Positions 13,608-21,168 are shown, numbered from the stretch's first letter. The stretch is 24,817 bases of DNA from an uncultured Eubacteriales bacterium (GCA_900552475.1 USAC01000024.1:1-24817), one strand, 5' to 3'. Translations and numbers: made by a program. The notes: a model not told the origin generated them from the letters alone.

Positions 13608-14267
13608 ATGAACATGGATCAGATCGAACGGCAGACGCCCCTCTATGAACACTCGCATGACTTTCAACTCATGCACAACCTCTATGAATCCGCCGTCAAG
13701 CAGCTCACACTCAAGTTCGAGGTGCTCAACAGCGAGTTCAGCGTCCTCTACGCGCGCAACCCCATCCACCACATCGAAAGCCGCGTCAAGTCCGCCGCCA
13801 GCATCGCCGCGAAGCTGCGCAAAAAGGGACTGCCGCTGACGATCGAGGCGGCGCGGGAAAGCGTGAACGACATCGCGGGCGTGCGCGTCGTGTGCAGCTA
13901 TATCGACGATGTGTACCGCGTGGCCGAGATGCTCGAGCGGCAGAAGGACGTCGAGATCATCAAGCGGCAGGACTATATCCGCACGCCGAACTACAACGGC
14001 TACCGCTCCCTGCACCTCGATATCCGCGTCCCGGTCTATCTCTCCAACCGGACGGAGTACGTCATGGCCGAGATCCAGATCCGCACGATCGCCATGGACT
14101 TCTGGGCCAGTCTCGAGCACGACATCCGCTATAAGGCGGACAAATCCCGCCTGCCCGCCGGGATTAACGAGGAGATGTTCGCCTGCGCCGACAAAATCGC
14201 CGAAATCGATCAGCAGATGCAGGACATGTACCAGCGCATCAAGGCCTCGGAACAGAATCACGACTGA
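13608..14267 (+). CDS. Small alarmone synthetase (RelP/RelQ-like GTP pyrophosphokinase)
   Basis: A 219-residue single-domain RelA/SpoT synthetase. Motifs in order: RVKSAASIAAKLRKKG (ATP-binding region), DIAGVRVVCSYIDDVYRVAE, YIRTPNYNGYRSLHLDI and EIQIRTIAMDFWASLEHDIRYK. There is no HD hydrolase, TGS or ACT domain, so it makes but does not degrade (p)ppGpp-type alarmones from GTP/GDP and ATP. Length matches YjbM/YwaC types. The ATG at 13608 is preferred because AGGA lies 8 bases upstream; ATG 13614 is the alternative. It has its own promoter and is followed at once by a hairpin, so it is a single-gene unit, presumably a stress-induced alarmone source. Confidence 0.93.
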   Translation: MNMDQIERQTPLYEHSHDFQLMHNLYESAVKQLTLKFEVLNSEFSVLYARNPIHHIESRVKSAASIAAKLRKKGLPLTIEAARESVNDIAGVRVVCSYIDDVYRVAEMLERQKDVEIIKRQDYIRTPNYNGYRSLHLDIRVPVYLSNRTEYVMAEIQIRTIAMDFWASLEHDIRYKADKSRLPAGINEEMFACADKIAEIDQQMQDMYQRIKASEQNHD

Positions 14268-14298
14268 AAGAGGTTGGACAATGCCCAACCTCTTTCAG
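14264..14298 (+). terminator. Hairpin overlapping the alarmone synthetase stop
   Basis: Perfect 14-bp stem (14264-14277 with 14285-14298), 7-base loop. The stem includes the TGA at 14265-14267. No T run follows. Confidence 0.6.
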
Positions 14299-14309
14299 TC
14301 CTGTCAAGT

Positions 14310-14454
14310 GTCTCACAGAGTTCGCGGCACCGCAGCGCCGCGAAAAAGATCCAATCCGTTTTTTGCGGCGGCGTGTACGCCGCAAAAAACACTTTGCGCG
14401 AAACGCAGTGTCGCAGACTGGCCAACGCCAGTCAAGGCATGAAGTGAAGCGAAT
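14310..14454 (+). repeat. Dispersed structured intergenic element, copy B
   Basis: A 145-base element with the same start (GTCTCACAGAGTTCGCG), CCAATCC spacer, GCGTGTA loop, TGCGCGAA block and GCGAAT end as copy A. Hairpins: 14321-14344 (8 bp), 14358-14390 (13 bp, loop GCGTGTA) and 14416-14433 (7 bp). The first hairpin has one compensated pair, the second three; the third is conserved only as a hairpin. Located between convergent genes. Confidence 0.75.
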
Positions 14455-14457
14455 ACT

Positions 14458-14504
14458 CACACAAAAAGGCGGAGCAGACTTTGTCTGCTCCGCCTTTTTG
14501 TGTG
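14458..14504 (-). terminator. Long bidirectional terminator
   Basis: A perfect 22-bp stem (14458-14479 with 14483-14504), loop of three T's, with A5/T5 tracts inside the arms. It ends 3 bases before the symporter stop at 14508-14510 and can work in both directions. Confidence 0.8.
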
Positions 14505-14507
14505 AAG

Positions 14508-15920
14508 TTAGTTCCAGAAGTCCGTCTTTTCCTTCAGGCCGATGTCGGCGGCCTTGAAGTGCGGATCCTTGCCCTCCTTGCGCTGCTTCATGTAGTCGTT
14601 CAGCGCGAGGAGCGCGGGCTTGGCGAGAATGATGATCACCGGGATGTTGATGATGACCATCAGCGCCTGGAAGAGGTCGGCGGTATCCCACGCCAGACCC
14701 ATGCTGACCGTCGCGCCGATGAGGACGATGACGCTCGCCGCCAGACGGAACACAAGCATGAACGTCTTGCTCGGGTGGCGCTTGAGGATGTGCTTGAGGC
14801 AGCCCTCGCAGTAATAGTAGTTGCCGATCAGCGTCGTGAAGGCAAACAGGCACATGGACACGGCAATGAACACCGGGCCGAAGCTGCCGAGCGCGGCGGC
14901 CATCGTCTGCTGCACATAGGGCGCGCCCTGCAGCTCCGCCGTCGGCTCGATGCCGGTGGACAGGCACATCAGCGCCGTGGCCGTGCAGATCAGGAGCGTG
15001 TCGATAAAGACGCTGAGCATCTGGACAAGGCCCTGCTTGACGGGGTGGGAGACGTCGGCCGTGGCCGCGGCGTTCGGGGCCGAGCCCATACCGGCCTCGT
15101 TGGAGTACAGGCCGCGCTTGATGCCCTGCATCATCGCGGAGCCGAGGAAGCCGCCGAAGATCGCCTTGAAGTCAAAGGCGCTTCTGAAGATGTTGGCAAA
15201 GACGCTGGGGATGTTGCCGATGTTGATGCAGATCACGATCAGCGAGACGATGATGTAGATCACGCCCATCACAGGCACGAGGATGCCGGTGATACTCGTC
15301 AGGCGCTTCGCGCCGCCGAGGACGCAGACGGCAAACAGCACCGCGAGGATGCCGCCGAGAACATAGGGCGTCACGCCCGGCTTATAGAAGCTGAACCCGG
15401 CAAACGCGGACTGCAGGTTATACGACGCGAGCGCGTTATAGCCCACGGCATAGGTCAGGATGATGATCACCGCGAACACCACGCCGAGCCAGCGCTGGTG
15501 CAGCGCATCCTCCATGTAATAGGAGGGGCCGCCGTAGCTGCTGCCGTCCCCGTCGCGCTTCTTGTAGATCTGCGCGAGGGTTGACTCGATGAACGCGGAC
15601 GCGCCGCCGAGGATGGCGGTGATCCACATCCAGAACACCGCGCCGTAGCCGCCGACGCAGATGGCCGACGAGACGCCGACGATGTTGCCGGTGCCGACGC
15701 GGCTGGCCGTGGAGACCATCAGCGCGCCGAGCGAGGAGACGGAGTTCTTATCCTTCGGCTTTTCGGACACGACATGGATCGACTCGCCGAACAGGCGGAA
15801 CTGGATAAACTTCGTGCGGGCGGTAAAGTACAGGCCCGCGACAATCAGGAACGCCGGCACCCACGGGGTATAGAGCCAGCTGCTGATTGCGTTGACTACT
15901 TTGTCAATGGCATCAATCAT
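14508..15920 (-). CDS. Sodium:alanine symporter (AGCS family)
   Basis: A 470-residue membrane protein of the alanine or glycine:cation symporter family. SSLGALMVSTASRVGTGNIV and GGYGAVFWMWITAILGGASA, the SSYGGPSYYMEDAL block and the GLYSNEAGMGSAPNAAATAD stretch are the family hallmarks. It should import alanine or glycine with Na+ across the cytoplasmic membrane. The frame can be extended to a TTG at 15944, but the ATG at 15920 is preferred, with AGAGAG upstream and the natural N terminus MIDAIDKVVNAISSWLYTPW. Single-gene unit with its own promoter at 15986-16014 and a very strong terminator. Confidence 0.95.
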   Translation of the reverse strand: MIDAIDKVVNAISSWLYTPWVPAFLIVAGLYFTARTKFIQFRLFGESIHVVSEKPKDKNSVSSLGALMVSTASRVGTGNIVGVSSAICVGGYGAVFWMWITAILGGASAFIESTLAQIYKKRDGDGSSYGGPSYYMEDALHQRWLGVVFAVIIILTYAVGYNALASYNLQSAFAGFSFYKPGVTPYVLGGILAVLFAVCVLGGAKRLTSITGILVPVMGVIYIIVSLIVICINIGNIPSVFANIFRSAFDFKAIFGGFLGSAMMQGIKRGLYSNEAGMGSAPNAAATADVSHPVKQGLVQMLSVFIDTLLICTATALMCLSTGIEPTAELQGAPYVQQTMAAALGSFGPVFIAVSMCLFAFTTLIGNYYYCEGCLKHILKRHPSKTFMLVFRLAASVIVLIGATVSMGLAWDTADLFQALMVIINIPVIIILAKPALLALNDYMKQRKEGKDPHFKAADIGLKEKTDFWN

Positions 15921-15985
15921 TCTTTCAATTCTCTCTTTCCTCAAAAAAATTGTGGGGGCCGCAGACAGCAGCCCGCGTAATTGTT

Positions 15986-16014
15986 ATTTTACCTAAAAAA
16001 TGCAAGAATTGCAA
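15986..16014 (-). promoter_or_regulatory. Promoter for the AGCS symporter
   Basis: On the minus strand TTGCAA (16009-16014), 17-base spacer, TAAAAT (15986-15991). The region around it is A/T-rich compared with the rest of the window, which supports a promoter and leader of about 60 bases. Confidence 0.65.
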
Positions 16015-16081
16015 CCTCGATTTGCAAATTTGTAAAGAATCCGCAAAAACTTCCCGACCGTCTGCAGGCACGGCACGTTTT

Positions 16082-16645
16082 TCACGGCAGAAGCACCGCG
16101 CAGACAAGCGTCAGATACGCGGGCAGACGCGTCCGCTCGCCCCAGAGGAGCTTCCAGCCCCAGAGAGCGCCGACGGCGGCGCCCACGTCGCAGCCGAGCG
16201 ACTCGAGCGAGTAGGAAATCGCCCCCGGACGGCGGCAGGGCTTTCCCTGCGGGCGGGTGCAGCTGTCGCAGAGCGTGCAGCCGCCGACGGTCAGCAGCGC
16301 GCTGCCCTCCGGCGCGGCGGGCAGCACCTCGTCCGCGAGCAGTCGCGCCTGCCGGACAAGCACCGCGCGCTCCAGCTCCTCGAGCTCCTCCGGCGGATAC
16401 GTCTTCGCAAGTGCCGCGTCGGAAAAATGCATCTGCTGGCCGATCAGCTCGATCTCCCGGAAGCGCCCCCAGTACGCCGCCGCCGGAAACGCGTACGGCG
16501 GACACGTCCAGTACTGCCCCACGTTCGGGCAGCCGCGGCATCCGTCCTCCGCGTGCGGGAGGTCGACATACCTCTCCACAAACGCCGCCGTCTCCAGCCG
16601 TGCCTGCGCCCGCACCACCTGATAAAGCTCCGCCGTCTGCTCCAC
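16082..16645 (-). CDS. DUF2284 cysteine-rich metal-binding protein
   Basis: A 187-residue protein of the DUF2284 type. Two cysteine clusters stand out: GCRGCPNVGQYWTCPPY near residues 35-50, and CTLCDSCTRPQGKPCRRP in the C-terminal third. The pattern suggests Fe-S or zinc binding; members are frequent in anaerobes and no reaction is known. Start is a GTG at 16643-16645, chosen because AAAGGAGG lies 8 bases upstream and no ATG is better placed. It lies 117 bases downstream of the sirtuin gene on the same strand and might be co-transcribed or have a weak promoter of its own. The low-complexity C terminus is hydrophobic (LPAYLTLVCAVLLP). Confidence 0.83.
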   Translation of the reverse strand: MEQTAELYQVVRAQARLETAAFVERYVDLPHAEDGCRGCPNVGQYWTCPPYAFPAAAYWGRFREIELIGQQMHFSDAALAKTYPPEELEELERAVLVRQARLLADEVLPAAPEGSALLTVGGCTLCDSCTRPQGKPCRRPGAISYSLESLGCDVGAAVGALWGWKLLWGERTRLPAYLTLVCAVLLP

Positions 16646-16686
16646 GGCTCCGTCCTCCTTTTCCCTTGCGCCCCGTCCGTGCGCGT

Positions 16687-16716
16687 GCTATACTCATTAC
16701 AGCGCCGAAAATCGAA
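16687..16716 (-). promoter_or_regulatory. Possible weak promoter for DUF2284 gene
   Basis: On the minus strand TTCGAT (16711-16716), 18-base spacer, TATAGC (16687-16692), about 40 bases before the GTG start. Both hexamers are poor matches. Confidence 0.3.
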
Positions 16717-16761
16717 TCCGGGCTGTATAGATTGTTTCACGTAATACTGTTTGTTATTGGA

Positions 16762-17478
16762 TTATACCTGCGACAGCACCTCACCGATCGGGCCGTCGAT
16801 GGTGAGGTCGGCGCCGACGCGGCCGCCTGTCTCACCCTTGTTGATGACGACGAGGTGCCGCCCGCGGAAATAGCGCACGAGCCCCGCCGCCGGGTACACC
16901 ACGAGCGACGTCCCGCCGATGATGAGCAGATCCGCACTCTGGATATAGCGCAGCGCGCGGTCCATCACGTCCTCGTCGAGACTCTCCTCATAGAGCACGA
17001 CGTCGGGCTTGACCGTCCCGCCGCAGCTGCAGCGCGGAACGCCCTCGGAGTGGAGAATCGTCTCCAGCCCGTAAAACTTCCCACACTTCTCACAATAGTT
17101 GCGCAGGACGCTCCCGTGCAGCTCCAGCACCTCGCGGCTGCCCGCCTTCTGGTGCAGGCCGTCGATGTTCTGGGTGATGACGGCCTTGAGCTTGCCCGCC
17201 CGCTCGAGTTCGGCGAGCTTTCGGTGCGCGGCGTTCGGCTGCGCGTCCGGGGCAAGCATCTTCTGTCGGTAGAAGTCGAAGAACTCCGCCTTGTGCGTCT
17301 CATAGAAGTGGTGGCTCAGGATCGTCTCGGGCGGGTACTTGAATTTCTGGTGGTACAGGCCGTCCACACTGCGGAAGTCCGGGATGCCCGACTCCGTGGA
17401 GACGCCCGCCCCGCCGAAAAAGACAATGTTATCCGATTCCGCCACAAACCGGCGCAGCTGCTCAATTTTTGCGTCCAT
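16762..17478 (-). CDS. cobB: SIR2-family NAD-dependent protein deacylase
   Basis: A 238-residue sirtuin of normal bacterial length. GAGVSTESGIPDFRS (23-37) and TQNIDGLHQ (102-110) form the NAD site, His121 in ELHGS is the catalytic base, Cys129, Cys132, Cys150 and Cys152 form the zinc ribbon, and GTSLVVYPAAG closes the Rossmann part. It removes acyl groups from lysines using NAD+. The ATG at 17478 has AAAGGAGG 9 bases upstream. Divergent from the ArsC-like gene at 17520 with only 41 bases between the two starts, so promoters must overlap or lie inside neighbouring coding sequence; I could not assign them. Confidence 0.95.
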   Translation of the reverse strand: MDAKIEQLRRFVAESDNIVFFGGAGVSTESGIPDFRSVDGLYHQKFKYPPETILSHHFYETHKAEFFDFYRQKMLAPDAQPNAAHRKLAELERAGKLKAVITQNIDGLHQKAGSREVLELHGSVLRNYCEKCGKFYGLETILHSEGVPRCSCGGTVKPDVVLYEESLDEDVMDRALRYIQSADLLIIGGTSLVVYPAAGLVRYFRGRHLVVINKGETGGRVGADLTIDGPIGEVLSQV

Positions 17479-17519
17479 TGTTAATTCCTCCTTTTTAAAA
17501 TCTGAAACAGAGGTGTCCT

Positions 17520-17855
17520 ATGAATATCCAAATCTTCGGTTCGTCCAAGTCCTTCGACTCCAAGAAGGCCGAGCGCTGGTTCAAGGAGCGGCGCATCAAG
17601 TATCAGTACATCGACCTCGTGAAAAAGGGCGTCTCCCCCGGTGAGTACCGCTCCATCCGCGCCGCCGTCGGGTACGAAAACCTCGTCAACCGTGAGTGCC
17701 TGACCTACCGTGAGCTGGGGATGGACTATCTCCTCCCCGATGCCGCGGAGGAAAAGCTCCTGCTCTATCCCGAAATGTTCCGCGCGCCGATCGTGCGCAA
17801 CGGCAGGCAGGCGACGGTCGGCTATCGACCGGAAATCTGGCAGACATGGGAATAA
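17520..17855 (+). CDS. ArsC/Spx-family protein lacking the active-site cysteine
   Basis: A 111-residue ArsC-family protein. The N terminus IQIFGSSKSFDSKKAERWFK aligns with the family motif where the redox Cys would stand (C-x-D-T-K-K-A-E-R or CxxC); Ser11 and Ser14 occupy those places. The rest is normal, including ENLVNRECLTYRELGMDY and the MFRAPIVRNGRQATVGYRPE tail with its Arg and Pro. Without a Cys at the site it cannot act as a thiol reductase; a binding or regulatory role remains possible. The ATG has a weak AGAGG ribosome site. Followed by a clear terminator. Confidence 0.85.
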   Translation: MNIQIFGSSKSFDSKKAERWFKERRIKYQYIDLVKKGVSPGEYRSIRAAVGYENLVNRECLTYRELGMDYLLPDAAEEKLLLYPEMFRAPIVRNGRQATVGYRPEIWQTWE

Positions 17856-17860
17856 TCCGC

Positions 17861-17894
17861 CGCAGAAGCCCGCACGGGCTTCTGCGCATTTTTT
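17861..17894 (+). terminator. Rho-independent terminator
   Basis: Perfect 11-bp stem (17861-17871 with 17876-17886), loop GCAC, then CA and six T's (17889-17894). It ends the ArsC-like gene; the CDF gene on the other strand stops 3 bases further on. Confidence 0.88.
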
Positions 17895-17896
17895 GA

Positions 17897-19063
17897 TCAG
17901 GTGTAGGGATTTTCGACCTTTACCACCGCATAGTAGCTCCCCGGCATCTCCCGGACGGCCTCACGGATACGCGCGGCCATCTCCTGATTCGTCATCTTCC
18001 CGTCGAAGGGACGCACCGCGTCGAAGATGAGGTTCGTGTGCGTCGGCCCGGTCACGATGCGGAAATCATGGATCGTCGCCTGCTCGTCGATCCCATGCAC
18101 CAGCGCCGCGACCCGCGCGCGCAGCTCGTTCGTCTGCGCGTCGTCCGTCAGGATCGGGTCCATGTGGATCACCGCCTGACAGCCGAGCGTTTTCGACAGC
18201 TCCTGCTCGATGTTGTCGACGAGGTCGTGCATCTCGAGGATATCGCCCGAGGCGGGCACCTCGGCGTGCAGCGAGATCATCCGCCGGCCGGGTCCGTAGT
18301 CGTGTACGACGAGGTCATGCACGCCGCAGATGCCCTCGTGCGCCATGACGAGCCGTTCGATCTCCTCTACGAACTCCTTCTTCGGCGGCTGGCCGAGCAG
18401 CGGGCTGATCGTATCGCGCGCCGCCTGCACCCCTGACCAGAGGATCATGCACGCGACGACCAGTCCGACCCATCCATCGATCATCAGCCCCGTGAAACGG
18501 CCGACGAGCATCGCCGCGAGCACCGCCGTCGTCGCAATGCTGTCGGAGAAGCTGTCCGCTGCGGTGGCCTCCATGGCCACCGAGTCGATTTTTCGGCTGA
18601 TGCGCCGGTTATACAGGCACATGTAGAGTTTCACGCACACGGAAACCGCGAGGATCACCGCCGTCAGGGCGCTGAAATCCACTGCCTCCGGGTGCAGCAC
18701 CTTCTCGAACGACGACTTCGCCAGCTCCGCGCCCATCAGCAGGATCAGCCCCGCCACGATCAGCCCCGAGACATATTCCATCCGTCCGTGGCCGAAGGGG
18801 TGCTCCGGGTCTGGCTTTTTCCCCGCGAGACGGAAGCCCAGCAGCGTCACCACCGACGAGCCCGCGTCCGAGAGGTTGTTGAATGCGTCCGCCGTGATGG
18901 CGACCGAGCCGCTGACCGTCCCGGCAAAGAACTTCCCCACAAAGAGCACGAGGTTCAGCGCGATGCCCACCATCCCGCACAGCTGGCCATAGGCGCGGCG
19001 CACGGCGGGATTTGTGACATCGTCGCGGTTTTTGATAAACAGGTGGGACAGAAGTGTAATCAT
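17897..19063 (-). CDS. Cation diffusion facilitator (CDF) metal exporter
   Basis: A 388-residue CDF transporter. The N-terminal membrane part has ITADAFNNLSDAGSSVVTLL, HPFGHGRMEYVSGLIVAGLI and a second metal-site helix with AADSFSDSIATTA; the cytoplasmic part includes ICGVHDLVVHDYGPGRRMIS and ISLHAEVPA. It exports divalent metals (Zn, Mn, Fe or similar) against H+ or K+. It is longer than a minimal 300-residue CDF because of an added C-terminal domain of roughly 90 residues after the usual fold. The start at 19063 overlaps the NhaC stop by ATGA and has AAGGAG upstream; a longer frame is NhaC read out of phase. Third gene of a minus-strand operon. Confidence 0.93.
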   Translation of the reverse strand: MITLLSHLFIKNRDDVTNPAVRRAYGQLCGMVGIALNLVLFVGKFFAGTVSGSVAITADAFNNLSDAGSSVVTLLGFRLAGKKPDPEHPFGHGRMEYVSGLIVAGLILLMGAELAKSSFEKVLHPEAVDFSALTAVILAVSVCVKLYMCLYNRRISRKIDSVAMEATAADSFSDSIATTAVLAAMLVGRFTGLMIDGWVGLVVACMILWSGVQAARDTISPLLGQPPKKEFVEEIERLVMAHEGICGVHDLVVHDYGPGRRMISLHAEVPASGDILEMHDLVDNIEQELSKTLGCQAVIHMDPILTDDAQTNELRARVAALVHGIDEQATIHDFRIVTGPTHTNLIFDAVRPFDGKMTNQEMAARIREAVREMPGSYYAVVKVENPYT

Positions 19064-20388
19064 ATTTTCTCCTTCTCCGCGCGCGGCCCGAGACGGCGGC
19101 GCGTCACCAGATAACACAGCGGGAGCATATACAGCAGCACCGCGTACGGCAGCGCCGACGCCCCCGTCCCCAGCATCGCCAGCGGGATACTGACGGAGAT
19201 GTTCCACGGGATGAGCGCCGCGAGCACGATGCCGCTGTTCTCGATGTCGAGCGCCAGCGCGCGCTTTCCCTCGCCGCGCGCTTCATAGCTGTGCGCCATC
19301 AGCTGCGGCGCGACGACCGGCGCGGTCGACTGGTTGCAGAACATCATCGCGCACAGCAGGCAGACGCCCGCGCACGTCGGATACAGTCCCGCGCGGCGCA
19401 CCGCGCGCTCCACCATCTCGCGGATGCCGTCGAGCGCGCCGATGCCGCTGAGAAGTCCCGCGTAGAGCCCTGTCGCGATCGCGAGCACCGAGGCCGTAAA
19501 CATGGAGATGACGCCGCCGCCTGAGAGGATCTCCCGCAGCGCGCCCTCCGGCCCGGCGTAGCCAAGCAGCGCCGCGCGCAGCGCCTGCAGCGCGGGCATC
19601 CGCTGCTGCGCGACCGTTACGAGAAAGGCCGCGGCCACAGACGCCGCCATCGACCACCGCACCGGCACCCGGCACAGCGGCAGCACAAGAATCAGCAGCG
19701 CGGGCAGCACCGTCCACAGTGACAGGTCAAACACCTGCGCCAGCTCGCCGAGCATCGCCCCGTCCACCGCGGCGATCGGGTGCGCCGCGGAGAGCACGGC
19801 GTATACCGCCGCGCTCAGCAGCAGCGGCAGCCAGCCCGTGCGGTGCATGGCGCGCAGGTTCTCCTCGAGCTTCGTCCCTGTCGCCGCCGCCACGAGCGAC
19901 GCGCTCGAGGACGCGGGCGAGCAGCGGTCGCCGAAATACGCCCCGGCGACGATCGCCCCGGCCGTCACGGCCGTGCTCACCCCGCCCGAGCGCGCGAGCG
20001 CCATGACGATGATCCCCGCCGTACCGACCACGCCGAAGGACGTCCCCAGCGCATACGACAGAAAGCACGTCAGCGCGAACGTCACCAGAATGAACAGCTG
20101 CGGCGTGATGATCTGCAGGCCGTGGTAGATGAACCACGCGATGGTTCCCGCGCTGCGCCAGAGGGCGGTAATCATGCCGATCAGTACATAGATCACGAGC
20201 AGCGAGCACATCTTGCGCCCCTGCCCCCACGCAAAGCCCCAGAGCGTCCGCAGAGAAAACCCGCGCCGCAGGCCGAGCGCGCCGAACGCCGCGATGCCGA
20301 GCAGCATCGCCCAGATGAGCGCCCAGCCCATGTGCAGGCAGACGGCCACCCCCGCGAGAAAGACGGCGAAGCAGACAAGTGCGCTCAT
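19060..20388 (-). CDS. NhaC-type Na+/H+ antiporter
   Basis: A 442-residue protein with about 11-12 membrane segments. The family signature region is AGAYFGDRCSPASSSASLVA followed by AAATGTKLEENL; LSYALGTSFGVVGTAGIIVM and NQSTAPVVAPQLM in the second half also fit. It should exchange Na+ for H+ or move an organic anion, as in NhaC-like relatives. The ATG at 20388 overlaps the stop of the zinc-ribbon gene, and the stop overlaps the CDF start, both by ATGA. Coupling to the metal exporter suggests joint control of ion balance. Confidence 0.9.
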   Translation of the reverse strand: MSALVCFAVFLAGVAVCLHMGWALIWAMLLGIAAFGALGLRRGFSLRTLWGFAWGQGRKMCSLLVIYVLIGMITALWRSAGTIAWFIYHGLQIITPQLFILVTFALTCFLSYALGTSFGVVGTAGIIVMALARSGGVSTAVTAGAIVAGAYFGDRCSPASSSASLVAAATGTKLEENLRAMHRTGWLPLLLSAAVYAVLSAAHPIAAVDGAMLGELAQVFDLSLWTVLPALLILVLPLCRVPVRWSMAASVAAAFLVTVAQQRMPALQALRAALLGYAGPEGALREILSGGGVISMFTASVLAIATGLYAGLLSGIGALDGIREMVERAVRRAGLYPTCAGVCLLCAMMFCNQSTAPVVAPQLMAHSYEARGEGKRALALDIENSGIVLAALIPWNISVSIPLAMLGTGASALPYAVLLYMLPLCYLVTRRRLGPRAEKEKI

Positions 20389-20978
20389 TTTCCGGGGATC
20401 ACCAGCTTCATCTGGCAGCACAGGCGGTCGAGATCCTCGTCCGTCGCGGCGGGGATCCGCAGCCGCGCGCCGCAGCGGCTGCACGTCAGGTCGACGGCAT
20501 CGCGCCGGACGTGGATACCGTAGTCACTGCTGCCGCAGCCGCACTGCACGCCGCCGCGCGAGGCGATGTCGCGCAGCTCCGAGAGCACCTCATACATGAT
20601 GACGTTGTCGGTAAACGCCTCGGGCGACTCCGACTTTTCCTTTTCCGCGCGGATCTCGAGCTCCTTCATCTGGCGCTCGACCTCCTCCTCGCTCCCGATG
20701 AAGCAGCACAGCTGCCCCGTCTCCGGGCAGGCCAGCCCCACGCCCCGGCCGCGCAGCACCGCGTCGGCGCTGCACTCGGCCTGATGCGTCTTGCCGCACA
20801 GGCCGCAGGGCACCCAGAGCCGGAACTTCAAGCCGTCGGTCTGCACCTCGAGCGTGGACTTCTCGCACGCGCACTCCATCCGCGCCGCCGCGGCCGTCAG
20901 TGCAAACACGCTGCGGCTGGCGATCACGGGCTTGCCGCACTCCGGGCAGATATAACCAAAGCTTCGCATTTCCTCCAT
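20385..20978 (-). CDS. CpXC-like zinc-ribbon protein
   Basis: A 197-residue soluble protein with two halves. The N-terminal half starts GYICPECGK and goes on with MECACEKS, LWVPCGLCGKTH and CPETGQLCC, a CpXC-like zinc-binding pattern. A charged helical linker follows (EEEVERQMKELEIRAEKEK), and the C-terminal half has GVQCGCGSSDYGIHVRRDAV and LTCSRCGARLRIP, a second ribbon. No function is known. The ATG at 20978 is preferred (GGAG 8 bases upstream); the ATG 9 bases later has its GGAGG too near. First gene of the operon with the antiporter and metal exporter, driven by the promoter at 21012-21040; a metal-sensing role is guesswork. Confidence 0.75.
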   Translation of the reverse strand: MEEMRSFGYICPECGKPVIASRSVFALTAAAARMECACEKSTLEVQTDGLKFRLWVPCGLCGKTHQAECSADAVLRGRGVGLACPETGQLCCFIGSEEEVERQMKELEIRAEKEKSESPEAFTDNVIMYEVLSELRDIASRGGVQCGCGSSDYGIHVRRDAVDLTCSRCGARLRIPAATDEDLDRLCCQMKLVIPGK

Positions 20979-21011
20979 AGCGCAGGCTCCTTTATGTACA
21001 GAATTCTTTAT

Positions 21012-21040
21012 ATTATACCGCGCCGCCGGGCACATTTCCA
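21012..21040 (-). promoter_or_regulatory. Promoter for zinc-ribbon-NhaC-CDF operon
   Basis: On the minus strand TGGAAA (21035-21040), 17-base spacer and a perfect TATAAT (21012-21017), about 30 bases before the start codon. Confidence 0.78.
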
Positions 21041-21086
21041 CCCCCGGCGTCAAATTTCCCGCGATTTCTCCGGTCTGTGAATCTGC

Positions 21087-21116
21087 TGGACAGATGTGCG
21101 CCGGTCATGGTACAAT
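21087..21116 (+). promoter_or_regulatory. Extended -10 promoter for the membrane protein at 21169
   Basis: TGGACA (21087-21092), 18-base spacer, TACAAT (21111-21116) preceded by TGG. Divergent from the operon promoter at 21012-21040. Confidence 0.72.
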
Positions 21117-21168
21117 CGAAGCAGAAAAGCGATCAAAAACACGACATTTTCGGAACGGAGGTGCTGTT

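Noticed and set aside
13044..14454. CRISPR array
   Set aside because: Only two copies over 1.2 kb with genes between them, each with several different hairpins and no regular spacers.
14481..15584. A 367-codon plus-strand frame over the AGCS symporter
   Set aside because: Antisense shadow. The minus-strand product has all family motifs while this one is an R/E/D/H-rich shadow.
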